Part shown: one piece after another, positions 1 to 7,135 of the stretch | Layout: each line of letters begins with the position of its first letter | Position numbering within the stretch: the stretch's first letter is position 1 | DNA from: Bacillota bacterium | GTDB taxonomy: Bacteria; Bacillota; Bacilli; Bacillales_B; DSM-18226 | Assembly: GCA_030705665.1 (NCBI GenBank) | Contig: JAUZQA010000099.1 | Location: forward strand, 1-10,232 | DNA length: 10,232 bases | Direction: 5' to 3' | The notes under the pieces: generated by a model | Databases searched by the model: none | Seen by the model: only the letters and a program-made list of their open reading frames with translations | What the model was told of the DNA's origin: nothing | Translations under genes and position numbers: made by a program

Positions 1-136
1 CATCTGTACATTGCGCGGAAAGTGAAACTGCAACCACCAATTCAAAGGGATTTGAATGATTCAATTCACAATGTGCAGAAGGAAACATCTCCCCCATTTT
101 ATCAAGGCAAAAACGGATTTGAGTATTGTTCAACAA
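1..136 (-). CDS. nth: Endonuclease III, N-terminal fragment (runs off the window)
   Basis: Endonuclease III is a DNA glycosylase/AP lyase of the HhH-GPD family that removes oxidised pyrimidines in base excision repair. Only the first 45 codons are inside the window. The translation reads (M)LNNTQIRFCLDKMGEMFP, then HCELNHSNPFELVVAVSLSAQCTD, and closely resembles the start of B. subtilis Nth as I recall it, including the family signature PFELLVAxxLSAQ-TD. The helix-hairpin-helix, the catalytic lysine and aspartate, and the iron-sulfur cysteines lie outside. I place the start at TTG (136-134), because AGGTGAT at 147-141 is a well-spaced ribosome binding site and the N-terminus then aligns with the family; there is no ATG nearby. 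The next codon is also TTG and is a second possibility. It lies 116 bases after dnaD and behind a hairpin terminator, with no clear promoter visible between them. Confidence 0.9.
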   Translation of the reverse strand, partial: MLNNTQIRFCLDKMGEMFPSAHCELNHSNPFELVVAVSLSAQCTD

Positions 137-216
137 AAATATCACCTGCAATTAGTAAATTAAAAACATGTCTAAAAGGTTCACTCATTTTTATTTTAAG
201 CTATCCTGACAGTTAG

Positions 217-244
217 AAAACGAGAGAACAATGTCTCTCGTTTT
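217..244. terminator. Bidirectional hairpin terminator between dnaD and nth
   Basis: A perfect 11-base inverted repeat (AAAACGAGAGA, six-base loop, TCTCTCGTTTT) begins 8 bases after the dnaD stop codon. The outer A:T pairs give a run of T on the 3' side of the stem in both orientations. This is the form of a rho-independent terminator for dnaD. The opposite orientation ends in TTTTT and could stop transcription arriving on the plus strand. Confidence 0.85.
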
Positions 245-252
245 TAGATCTT

Positions 253-957
253 TTATTGTTGCTCCAGCCAATTATAAAAAGGAATAGACGGTGACTGTTG
301 GGGATCGTTAAATTTTCTGTTCTGCTGTTGTTTTTCGCGGAACTTTCGCCCTTGATTTTTTGCTTGCTCAATTGTTTGGATCCCATTTTTCTTCCATTCA
401 AATAATATTCGATCTATATAACGAAAATTTAGCTTTCCAGACATTACAGCTTCTCGGAGAGCAGCCTTTATAATAATTGGGTCATGATGATCATCATCCA
501 TCCACATCGCAAGTGACTCGCATTCAAATGGTGATAACGGTCTTCCGAATTCTTTTTCAAAAACTGTGTAAAGATTCGTTTCTTCAACCTGTTTGCTCTG
601 AAGCTGATTGTTTTTTTTGTGCAGTAAAAATTGATCCACCAGTTTGTCCCATAATGGATCTAGAGAATATTTTTCATAACGAATTCCTTCATTCGAATAC
701 CCTTCAATAATTTGAATGAGGCCTTGCTGGATAAGTTTTCGCAACATATTCGTACATTCAGAGTCTGCAATTGTCATTTTTTGTGCAAGCTCCTCCGGTG
801 TAGGAAATTCATTGCCTTTTTGAATAAATGTTAGTAAATGTATGATTAAAATTAGTTCATATTCATTTAAATTTAAATTTCGATACTCCGAAAATAGCGT
901 AACTGGAATGGTTATATTACCTTCTTGAAGCCAAGATAATAGATCAGCTTTCATCAT
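253..957 (-). CDS. dnaD: DNA replication initiation protein DnaD
   Basis: DnaD is a DNA-remodelling primosome protein of low-GC Firmicutes. It works with DnaB and DnaI to load the replicative helicase at oriC with DnaA, and at restarting forks with PriA. The 234-residue product matches the usual length of about 230. Residues 1 to about 115 form the winged-helix oligomerisation domain (DDBH1). About 128-200 form the DDBH2 DNA-binding domain, with FEKEFGRPLSPFECESLAMW and the family's conserved YIDRILFEWKKNGI segment at 180-193. The tail is basic and glutamine-rich and ends in PFYNWLEQQ, as in B. subtilis. I chose ATG at 957-955 because AAAGGAGGTG lies just upstream at about 972-963. The reading frame is open to 984, but the upstream ATG there overlaps the proposed -10 element and has no ribosome binding site. 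ATG at 954-952 is an equally spaced alternative. It is isolated between two terminators and so is probably transcribed from its own promoter. Confidence 0.95.
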   Translation of the reverse strand: MMKADLLSWLQEGNITIPVTLFSEYRNLNLNEYELILIIHLLTFIQKGNEFPTPEELAQKMTIADSECTNMLRKLIQQGLIQIIEGYSNEGIRYEKYSLDPLWDKLVDQFLLHKKNNQLQSKQVEETNLYTVFEKEFGRPLSPFECESLAMWMDDDHHDPIIIKAALREAVMSGKLNFRYIDRILFEWKKNGIQTIEQAKNQGRKFREKQQQNRKFNDPQQSPSIPFYNWLEQQ

Positions 958-974
958 TACAACACCTCCTTTTA

Positions 975-1004
975 AGTATATCATGAACCAACATTCACGG
1001 GTAA
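975..1004 (-). promoter_or_regulatory. Candidate dnaD promoter with extended -10
   Basis: The -10 element TATACT (980-975) is preceded by TG one base upstream, giving the extended form TGaTATACT. A weak -35, TTACCC (1004-999), sits 18 bases away. It lies downstream of the aspB terminator, where dnaD would need a promoter. The predicted start site, near 968, would fall at the edge of the ribosome binding site and leave a leader of about 11 bases. That is unusual and lowers confidence. Confidence 0.4.
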
Positions 1005-1032
1005 GGTGAAATAATAACCAGAGCTTTTAACT

Positions 1033-1059
1033 AAAAAAGCCTGCAGAGCAGACTTTTTT
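1033..1059 (-). terminator. Terminator after aspB
   Basis: A 12-base-pair stem (AAAAAAGTCTGC, loop TCT, GCAGGCTTTTTT on the minus strand, one G-T pair) ends in six T residues, 41 bases after the aspB stop codon. The flanking A and T runs make it potentially active in both directions. It separates aspB from dnaD. Confidence 0.9.
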
Positions 1060-1099
1060 TGCTTGAATAAAAAGATCAATTAATAACTAAATCTCTAAA

Positions 1100-2287
1100 T
1101 TATTTTTTGGATGTAACAAATTCGTGCATTCGTTCGACGGCTGCCTCTAAAAGCTCTAATGAAGTCGCATAAGAAAGACGAATATTTTCTGGTGTACCAA
1201 AACCAGAACCAGGTACAACGGCAACTCTTGCTTCTACTAGCAATGCCTCCACAAACTCGTCAACATTTTTGTAGCCTGTCATCGTTGCAGCTTCCTTTAC
1301 ATTTGGAAACAAGTAGAATGCTCCTTGTGGTTTAACACATGTAAAACCAGGAATGGATACTAATTTATCATAGATTACATTTAAGCGATTTTCAAATGCC
1401 TGACGCATTTCCTCTACTGGTTCTTTTGGTCCTGTGTAAGCAGCAATTGTTCCATATTGAGCAGAAGTAGTTGGGTTTGATGTACTATGGCTTGCAAGAT
1501 TTGTCATAGCTTTAATAATTTTTTCGTTTCCTGCCGCATAACCAATTCTCCAGCCTGTCATTGAATGTGACTTTGACACACCATTGATAATTATTGTTTG
1601 TTCCTTTAATTTGGGCGATAATTGGGCGATAGAAACATGTTTGCTATCTCCGTATATTAACTTCTCATAAATTTCATCAGAAACAATCAAAATATTTTTC
1701 TCAAGACATACCTGTCCCAGTTCATTTAGTTCTTCTTGTGTATAAAGCACGCCAGTAGGATTACTTGGTGAGTTAATAATTAGTGCTCTTGTTTTATCAG
1801 TAATGGCTTCTTTTAATTGTTGGGCGGTAATTTTAAATTGGTTACTTTCAAAACCTTCTACATATACCGGCTTTCCGCCTGCTAATTTCACTTGTTCAGG
1901 ATAACTTACCCAATATGGCGTTGGGATAATTACCTCATCCCCGTCGTTAAGGATTACTTGAAATAATGTATAAAGTGCATGTTTTGCTCCATTAGCAACA
2001 ATAATTTCGCCAGGCTTATATTCAATTCCCTGGTCCTCTTGAAACTTTTGAATAATTGCCTTTTTAAGTGCCGGCAATCCAGCAGATGGAGTGTATTTTG
2101 TATGGCCCTCAATCATTGATTTATATGCTGCTTCAATAATATATTGAGGAGTATTAAAATCTGGTTCACCTGCACCTAAACCAATAACGTCAACACCTTG
2201 TTCTTTCAGTTCTTTAGCCTTTGCAGTAATGGCCAACGTGGTAGATGGGGTTAATGACAACACCCTGTTTGCTAACTTGAGTTCCAT
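1100..2287 (-). CDS. aspB: Aspartate aminotransferase (PLP-dependent, class I)
   Basis: This cytoplasmic enzyme interconverts aspartate plus 2-oxoglutarate with oxaloacetate plus glutamate, linking the citric acid cycle to aspartate-family amino acids. The 395-residue product is about the length of B. subtilis AspB (393) and appears highly similar to it. Visible fold-type I landmarks include GAGEPDFNTP (38-47), YTPSAGLPALK (65-75), PYWVSYPEQ (124-132) and SPSNPTG (173-179). SDEIYEKL (203-210) carries the aspartate that contacts the pyridine nitrogen. SKSHSMTGWRIGY (238-250) carries the PLP-binding lysine 239. Near the C-terminus PGSGFG and RLSYATS supply the substrate-carboxylate arginine. 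The frame is open seven codons further to a TTG at 2308, but the ATG at 2287-2285 has a perfect GGAGGA site 7 bases upstream and gives the family N-terminus. It follows ypmB by 27 bases and is probably cotranscribed with it. asnS, which follows aspB in B. subtilis, is absent. Confidence 0.96.
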   Translation of the reverse strand: MELKLANRVLSLTPSTTLAITAKAKELKEQGVDVIGLGAGEPDFNTPQYIIEAAYKSMIEGHTKYTPSAGLPALKKAIIQKFQEDQGIEYKPGEIIVANGAKHALYTLFQVILNDGDEVIIPTPYWVSYPEQVKLAGGKPVYVEGFESNQFKITAQQLKEAITDKTRALIINSPSNPTGVLYTQEELNELGQVCLEKNILIVSDEIYEKLIYGDSKHVSIAQLSPKLKEQTIIINGVSKSHSMTGWRIGYAAGNEKIIKAMTNLASHSTSNPTTSAQYGTIAAYTGPKEPVEEMRQAFENRLNVIYDKLVSIPGFTCVKPQGAFYLFPNVKEAATMTGYKNVDEFVEALLVEARVAVVPGSGFGTPENIRLSYATSLELLEAAVERMHEFVTSKK

Positions 2288-2294
2288 TTTTAGT

Positions 2295-2300
2295 TCCTCC
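2295..2300 (-). promoter_or_regulatory. Ribosome binding site that fixes the aspB start
   Basis: GGAGGA lies 7 bases upstream of ATG 2287-2285. It also lies inside the longer open frame that begins at TTG 2308, which itself has no such site. This favours the shorter protein. Confidence 0.85.
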
Positions 2301-2314
2301 ATTCTCAACTAAAA

Positions 2315-2797
2315 CTATAAATTTTCAATTTTTTTAAGCCATTCACCAGTTTTAAAATTTATATAATAATAATTTATTAAATTATTATCAGAGAGATAGT
2401 ATATTTCCCAAAATGGAATCATTTTTTCCATTCCCAAACGAACAGAAATTATCTTTTTAGGACTTTTAGTTTCCTCTAGTTTTTTAATTGCCTGTTCTTT
2501 GGATAGCCCGCTGCTGGCTTTCAGCACTACTACTTGTTTCGTTTTTAAAGGAATCCAAGTAATGATCTTTTCACCTTTTTTATTTTTCCCTTCAATCACA
2601 TAGACTGTTTCATTTCCGTTGTAGATATGAAAATTGTCGATTTTACTAAATTGAACTTTCTTTTCCGCTATAGCAACCGCCTTTTGCTGAGCAGCCCTAA
2701 CAGGAGAAAATGCCCGTGAATAAACGCTAATAAAAATACCGGACACAACGAGAAACATTAATATTACAATAATAATCCACTTTTTCATTTTCCTCAC
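2315..2797 (-). CDS. ypmB: YpmB-like membrane-anchored protein of unknown function
   Basis: The 160-residue product has a short basic start (RKMKK), one hydrophobic segment at about residues 7-26 (IIIVILMFLVVSGIFISVYS) and a predicted extracytoplasmic domain. This suggests a single-pass protein with its C-terminus outside, or a signal anchor. The outer part has the look of the PepSY-like/DUF5590 family: a helix rich in A, K and E (RAAQQKAVAIAEKK), then strand pairs (VYVIEGKNKKGEKIITWIPL), a second helix, and WEIYYLSDNN with INFKTGEW at the end. Length and position beside aspB match B. subtilis YpmB, whose function is not known to me. The start is uncertain. GTG at 2797 gives MRKMKK, like the B. 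subtilis N-terminus, but has no clear ribosome binding site. ATG at 2788-2786 has GAGG only 3 bases upstream. Confidence 0.82.
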   Translation of the reverse strand: MRKMKKWIIIVILMFLVVSGIFISVYSRAFSPVRAAQQKAVAIAEKKVQFSKIDNFHIYNGNETVYVIEGKNKKGEKIITWIPLKTKQVVVLKASSGLSKEQAIKKLEETKSPKKIISVRLGMEKMIPFWEIYYLSDNNLINYYYINFKTGEWLKKIENL

Positions 2798-2857
2798 ATC
2801 ACTATGTACGATTCATCTTATTTTTCTTATTATTTGTTTAAAATAATCTACTAACTC

Positions 2858-2866
2858 ATTATAACA
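2858..2866 (-). promoter_or_regulatory. Candidate extended -10 promoter for ypmB-aspB
   Basis: TGtTATAAT is a perfect sigma-A extended -10 hexamer in the gap between dinG and ypmB, with a likely start near 2851 and a leader of about 54 bases. No convincing -35 lies 16-18 bases upstream. The rest of the 154-base gap (2798-2951) holds no strong terminator for dinG and no recognisable small gene. Confidence 0.5.
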
Positions 2867-2951
2867 GGTGAAAACAATTTGGCTACCCAAAGACATGGAT
2901 TTATCAAACTTTTTATGCTTTGAGCAGCCTTTTAAATTAGCTCTTAAAAAA

Positions 2952-5753
2952 TCAAATCCATCTGCGGGTAAACTCAACCAGTTGGTCGATTGTTCCATTC
3001 CTTACCCGAATATCAGGAATCGATTCCAGAAAAGCCTTTCCGTACTTTGTCGATATAATCCTTTTATCAAATACAACAATAATTCCCCGATCTTTTTCAG
3101 TGCGAATTAACCTTCCAAAGCCTTGTTTAAATCTTAAAACAGCTTCAGGTAATGAAAAATCCGAAAAAGGATTTCCTCCTTGACTCTTAACATATTCACA
3201 TTTCGCCTCTGTAAACGGATCATCCGGAGGGCTAAAAGGAAGCCGCACGATAATCAGACATGTTAAATCCTCTCCCGGAATATCGACTCCTTCCCAGAAA
3301 CTGCTTGTACCTAATAAGATCGCCTTTTCATATCGTTGGAAATTTCTAGTTAGTCTTGTTTGACTGCCGCTGGTAATTCCTTGGGCAATAATCGCAAAAT
3401 CACTAAGAAATCCACTTTCTTTAATCAATTCATATGTCTTTTTAAGCATTTCATGGGAAGTAAACAGGAGCAGCATTCTCCCTTTCGTTGTTTCGGCAAT
3501 CGTAATAATATGTTCCGTAATGGCAACCACATAATCATCCACTGAAACCGACTTTATTTCCGGCAAATCCTCTGGAATAAGCATTTCAACCTGATCTCGA
3601 TATTCAAATGGTGATGGAATCATTAATTCACTACATGGACAGTCAGTCAACCCCAATTCCTTTCTAATAAACCGAAAGGAATGATTAACGGTTAAGGTTG
3701 CTGACGTAATCACAACGCTTTTTTTCTTTTGAAAAAAATCATTGTGAAGATAATCAGCGACTGAAGCAGGCTGCCCGGTAATCGTTGTTATATTTTGGGG
3801 AATGCGCAGGTCTGTTTCCACCCATTTAACATCTTTACTGACTAAAATAATAAGATTTTTTATGTTTTCCTTTAATTCCGCCATTTCAGCGAGAACACCG
3901 AAAATCTCTTCGACTAAAACCATTTGATCACTATTTAGTGCAGAAATATCTTTTTTTAAGACAGTTAATCTTTCATTAAGGGCATTATGGACATCGCCAA
4001 GCAAAAAAACAAATCTTTCCGCGCTATGGTTCAAAGCGGTTAATTCCTTACTTAAAGATTGCTGGGTTAATCTCACCCTTACACGGTATATATTTTGTTT
4101 ATTTAGCGAATTCTTTTGGGCATAAAAAGAGGATAGTTTAAAAAACTCATCCATTTCATAAACTAAATCATTTATCAGTTGGTTTAATTCAAAAGTATGG
4201 ATCATACTCTTGGTATTAGCACTTACGTTTTCCACTAGCTTTTCAAGCTGATAAAAAAGCTGTTTTTGTTCATAATTCCCTATTTGACCTAGTAATAGAC
4301 GGACTGACATATAATCTAAAGATTGTCCCAAAAATTGGGCGGCTGCTTTTTCAAAATGATGCCCTTCATCAAGAATGACATAATTACATGGTGGTAAAAG
4401 TGAATTTTTAGCTTTAAGATCAGAGAGTAATAAAGAATGGTTCGTTACAATGATATCAGCATTCTCAGCGTTGCTTTTTGCCCGATAGTAAAAATCCTTT
4501 TCTCGCCAATGATCCTTTTGTCTTAAGGAAATTTGTTCACTTTTAATTTTATTCCAAAAAATTTGTCCACCGCTCGATAAATTCAACTCATCTTTGTCAC
4601 CTGTTTCTGTTTCCAGGAGCCAGACAAGTATCTGCATTTTTGTCAAAGTTGTATCATAATTATCCTCTTCATCCGATAATGTTTGATAAAACTTTTCTAA
4701 ACTCAGATAGTGTTCCTTTCCCTTTAACAAAACAATTTTCACTGTAAAAGGCACTAGTTTTGATAGTAATGGAACTTCCTTCCGAATAAGCTGTTCTTGT
4801 AGTTGAATGGTATAAGTACTGATAATAACTTGTTGTCTAAATTGTTTAGAAAAGTAGGCCGCAGGTAATAAATATCCAATTGACTTTCCAACACCCGTTC
4901 CGGCCTCAATTAAACAATGCTTTCCAGTTTGAAACGCTTCATACACGCCATCCATCATTTCAAACTGGCCTTTTCTCATATTAAAGCCTGGAATCACCTC
5001 TTGTAGTTTTTCCGCTTTTTTATGGAGCCCCGCAGGATATATATAATTATTATTTCCAATGTTTTCGTTTATGGCCGAATTGTTTTTTCTGATTCCGAGC
5101 CCATTAAAAATCTCAATAGATTCAGGTAATTTTTCAATCTCTTTATTTTTAGCTACTAATAGTTCCTCGAATAATTGCTGCAGGTCACTTTTCAATCCGC
5201 CTGAAAGCTGGACAAGCTGATTGAGGGTTTTTCGCGGAAGTTGTGAAGCTCTTTCTAAAAATATCAGTAATAATTCCGCTGTTACTTCTGCATCACTATC
5301 AGCCTGATGGGGACGATCATGCTGAAGACCTTCCTGAATCGCTAAATCGGATAGTTTATACCCATCTGCTGTTGGATAAAGAATCCTTGCCAACTCTACC
5401 GTATCGATAATTGATCCAAAAAATCCTTCATAGCCTGACTGTATTAACTCCTCTTGAAGAAAAGATAAATCAAATAAGACATTATGGGCAACAAAATAAG
5501 CGTCCTCTAATAATGAGATTACCTTCGGAGCAATTTCCGAGAAATTAGGTGCATCTTTCACCATCTCATCATTTAAACCTGTTAATTCTTCTATAAAAAT
5601 CGGTATGGGCTGATTTGGATTTATAAGGGACGAAAACGATTCAGTTATTTTGCCATTTTCAATAACAACAGCTGCAAATTGAATAATTTTATCACCTTTT
5701 TTCGGTGAGTTTCCTGTTGTTTCCAAATCCACCACGACAAATTTAGTTAACAT
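2952..5753 (-). CDS. dinG: DinG-family exonuclease-helicase fusion
   Basis: This 933-residue protein is the Bacillales-type DinG, a DnaQ-like 3'-5' exonuclease fused to an XPD-like superfamily 2 helicase. The exonuclease (about 1-170) shows the DEDDh set: D9 and E11 in VDLETTG, D95 in HNVLFDLSF, and H149 with D154 in HQADSDAE. The helicase part has Walker A in EAGTGVGKS (283-291), DEGH (462-465), SAT (684-686), GTSSFWEGVD (815-824) and motif VI QGFGRLIR (877-884). In the place where iron-sulfur DinG and XPD proteins have a KGRxNYxC cysteine, this protein reads KGKEHYLSLEKF with serine at 351, so the cluster appears absent. Known work on Staphylococcus aureus DinG describes a cluster-less nuclease without helicase activity; the same may hold here by inference. 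The role is presumably in DNA repair or handling of single-stranded ends. It follows the panD terminator by about 90 bases. I saw no clear LexA box (CGAAC-N4-GTTCG type) upstream. The ATG start has a modest AGGTG site 8 bases upstream. Confidence 0.94.
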   Translation of the reverse strand: MLTKFVVVDLETTGNSPKKGDKIIQFAAVVIENGKITESFSSLINPNQPIPIFIEELTGLNDEMVKDAPNFSEIAPKVISLLEDAYFVAHNVLFDLSFLQEELIQSGYEGFFGSIIDTVELARILYPTADGYKLSDLAIQEGLQHDRPHQADSDAEVTAELLLIFLERASQLPRKTLNQLVQLSGGLKSDLQQLFEELLVAKNKEIEKLPESIEIFNGLGIRKNNSAINENIGNNNYIYPAGLHKKAEKLQEVIPGFNMRKGQFEMMDGVYEAFQTGKHCLIEAGTGVGKSIGYLLPAAYFSKQFRQQVIISTYTIQLQEQLIRKEVPLLSKLVPFTVKIVLLKGKEHYLSLEKFYQTLSDEEDNYDTTLTKMQILVWLLETETGDKDELNLSSGGQIFWNKIKSEQISLRQKDHWREKDFYYRAKSNAENADIIVTNHSLLLSDLKAKNSLLPPCNYVILDEGHHFEKAAAQFLGQSLDYMSVRLLLGQIGNYEQKQLFYQLEKLVENVSANTKSMIHTFELNQLINDLVYEMDEFFKLSSFYAQKNSLNKQNIYRVRVRLTQQSLSKELTALNHSAERFVFLLGDVHNALNERLTVLKKDISALNSDQMVLVEEIFGVLAEMAELKENIKNLIILVSKDVKWVETDLRIPQNITTITGQPASVADYLHNDFFQKKKSVVITSATLTVNHSFRFIRKELGLTDCPCSELMIPSPFEYRDQVEMLIPEDLPEIKSVSVDDYVVAITEHIITIAETTKGRMLLLFTSHEMLKKTYELIKESGFLSDFAIIAQGITSGSQTRLTRNFQRYEKAILLGTSSFWEGVDIPGEDLTCLIIVRLPFSPPDDPFTEAKCEYVKSQGGNPFSDFSLPEAVLRFKQGFGRLIRTEKDRGIIVVFDKRIISTKYGKAFLESIPDIRVRNGTIDQLVEFTRRWI

Positions 5754-5762
5754 TCAATAAAC

Positions 5763-5800
5763 ACCTAACCTTTATATGAAAAAGGTATCATAAATTAGGT
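5763..5800 (-). promoter_or_regulatory. Leader hairpin that may cover the dinG ribosome binding site
   Basis: On the minus strand ACCTAA (5800-5795) can pair with TTAGGT (5768-5763), and CCTTT (5785-5781) with AAAGG (5773-5769). This gives an 11-base-pair interrupted stem with a 9-base bulge and a 7-base loop. The 3' arm contains most of the only ribosome binding site of dinG (AAAGGTTAGGTG). The pairing is seen directly; any regulatory effect is inference. Confidence 0.35.
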
Positions 5801-5844
5801 AAAAGAGAAAGATTACCGTTTTTCGTACTTTTTACTTTATCATA

Positions 5845-5875
5845 CAAAAAAAGAAAAATCCCCATGATGGGGATT
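5845..5875 (-). terminator. Terminator of the panBCD operon
   Basis: On the minus strand AATCCCC, loop ATCAT, GGGGATT forms a 7-base-pair stem followed by TTTCTTTTTTT. Two bases of the panD stop codon lie within the 5' arm, so termination comes immediately at the end of the coding region. dinG therefore probably depends on its own promoter, or on readthrough. Confidence 0.9.
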
Positions 5876-6257
5876 AAAGAATGGTATGCGCAGGTTCTGC
5901 ATATAACATTTCTTTTATTCGATTGTTTTCATCCATAATCGCAACTTTTGGTTTATGCTGTGTCACTTTTTCATCGGAAATCATCACATAAGAAATAATA
6001 ATGACAATATCACCTTCCTGTACTAACCGAGCGGCTGCACCATTTAAACAAACTACACCGCTTCCTCTTTTACCAGGTATGATATAGGTTTCAAGTCGCG
6101 CGCCATTATTATTATTCACGATCGCCACTTTCTCATTTGCTGCCATTCCAACAGCATCAAGTAAATCTTCATCAATCGTAATGCTGCCCACATAGTTTAA
6201 ATTTGCCTCGGTAACCGTGGCGCGATGAATTTTGCCGTTCATCATCGTACGAAACAT
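5874..6257 (-). CDS. panD: Aspartate 1-decarboxylase, pyruvoyl-dependent
   Basis: PanD decarboxylates aspartate to beta-alanine, which PanC joins to pantoate. The 127-residue proenzyme has the usual length. It cuts itself between G24 and S25 (YVGSITID), giving a small beta chain and a large alpha chain with an N-terminal pyruvoyl group from S25. Landmarks of the family are visible: K9 in GKIHRA, Y22 before the cleavage site, R54, T57 and Y58 in ARLETYI, and N72 in CLNGAAARL. Its start lies 14 bases after the panC stop, with AGGGGTGA well placed upstream. It is the last gene of panBCD. Nothing suggests truncation or loss of function. Confidence 0.97.
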   Translation of the reverse strand: MFRTMMNGKIHRATVTEANLNYVGSITIDEDLLDAVGMAANEKVAIVNNNNGARLETYIIPGKRGSGVVCLNGAAARLVQEGDIVIIISYVMISDEKVTQHKPKVAIMDENNRIKEMLYAEPAHTIL

Positions 6258-6271
6258 AAGATCTTCACCCC

Positions 6272-7135
6272 TTATTCAAGAATTCTTTCATCTATTTCTA
6301 TTATCAAATTATCAATTAGGCGGACAGTAGAAAATTTAACTGCAATGGCAATGATCACAGTGCCGCTTAATTGTTCTAATAATTTTAATTGCGGATAACT
6401 ATATAGCTCAACATAATCGATTAGACCATTTGTTTCCGTTTCAATTATATTCGAGACGATCCTGATGATGTTCTGCGTATTTCTTTCGCCATTTTCAATT
6501 GACTTTCTTGCTGCTTGTAAACTTTTATAGAGAACTGGTGCTTGCAATCGCTCTTCAGGGCGCAAATTTACATTTCGTGAGCTTTTTGCTAACCCATCCT
6601 GCTCTCGAATAATTTCCACAGGCCTCAGTTCAATTGGAAAATTAAAGTCCTTAATGAGACTATCCACTACCGCCACTTGTTGAGCATCCTTTAGCCCAAA
6701 ATACGCACGATGGGGCATGATGATATTAAACAACTTTGTCAACACGGTCGCTACACCATTAAAATGCCCTGGACGCGATTTTCCGCATAGGACATTCGTA
6801 CGGTCCTCGACAGTAATCTTGATAGACGGGGAGGAAGGATACATTTCCTCAACACTAGGAAAAAATAGAAAATCAACATGTTCACTTTCTGCAAGAGCAC
6901 GGTCTCTTTCAAAGTCGCGCGGATAAGAATCATAGTCTTCATCTGGTCCAAACTGCAGTGGATTGACAAAAATACTTAAAACAACAACATCATTTTCATT
7001 TCTTGCCTTTTTGATCAGTGTTAAATGTCCCTCATGTAAAAATCCCATTGTTGGAACATATCCAACTGATCTTGATTGATTCTTTTGTTTGTTAATTTCA
7101 AGCTGCATTTCGTGAATAGTTGTAATTACTTTCAT
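6272..7135 (-). CDS. panC: Pantothenate synthetase (pantoate--beta-alanine ligase)
   Basis: PanC condenses pantoate and beta-alanine to pantothenate with ATP, through a pantoyl-adenylate. The 287-residue product is of normal length. It shows the Rossmann nucleotidyl-transferase HIGH-type motif [10 protein letters not shown] (28-37), [16 protein letters not shown] (58-73), the substrate segment [16 protein letters not shown] (121-136), FGLKDAQQ (146-153) and the KMSKS-like loop [15 protein letters not shown] (177-191). That loop more commonly reads LAMSSRN; the lysine here is a mild variant and leaves the two serines and the arginine intact. The ATG overlaps the panB stop in an ATGA junction. 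GGAGG inside the last codons of panB (7146-7142) serves as the ribosome binding site, which indicates translational coupling. Confidence 0.97.
   Translation of the reverse strand: MKVITTIHEMQLEINKQKNQSRSVGYVPTMGFLHEGHLTLIKKARNENDVVVLSIFVNPLQFGPDEDYDSYPRDFERDRALAESEHVDFLFFPSVEEMYPSSPSIKITVEDRTNVLCGKSRPGHFNGVATVLTKLFNIIMPHRAYFGLKDAQQVAVVDSLIKDFNFPIELRPVEIIREQDGLAKSSRNVNLRPEERLQAPVLYKSLQAARKSIENGERNTQNIIRIVSNIIETETNGLIDYVELYSYPQLKLLEQLSGTVIIAIAVKFSTVRLIDNLIIEIDERILE

Noticed and set aside
22..216. A 64-codon plus-strand frame open to the window edge and ending exactly at the terminator near 217.
   Set aside because: The opposite strand of the same stretch clearly codes the start of endonuclease III; the plus-strand translation resembles nothing I know and has no ribosome binding site at its GTG.
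1066..1080. A 15-base sequence (AATAAAAAGATCAAT) repeated exactly at 7997-8011.
   Set aside because: Both copies are in AT-rich intergenic DNA and no third copy was noticed; a chance match of this length in 10 kb of such DNA is plausible.
2813..2998. A 61-codon minus-strand frame overlapping the end of dinG, first considered as ypmA.
   Set aside because: It has no ribosome binding site, half of it lies within dinG in another frame, and its translation does not resemble YpmA.
5754..5844. A sigma-A promoter or LexA box for dinG.
   Set aside because: TATGAT- and TATAAA-like hexamers occur but none has a -35 at 16-18 bases, and no CGAAC-N4-GTTCG-type palindrome was seen.
6751..6969. Open frames on either strand inside panC, dinG, birA and cca.
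   Set aside because: They lie wholly within well-conserved genes in other frames and lack ribosome binding sites and recognisable products.
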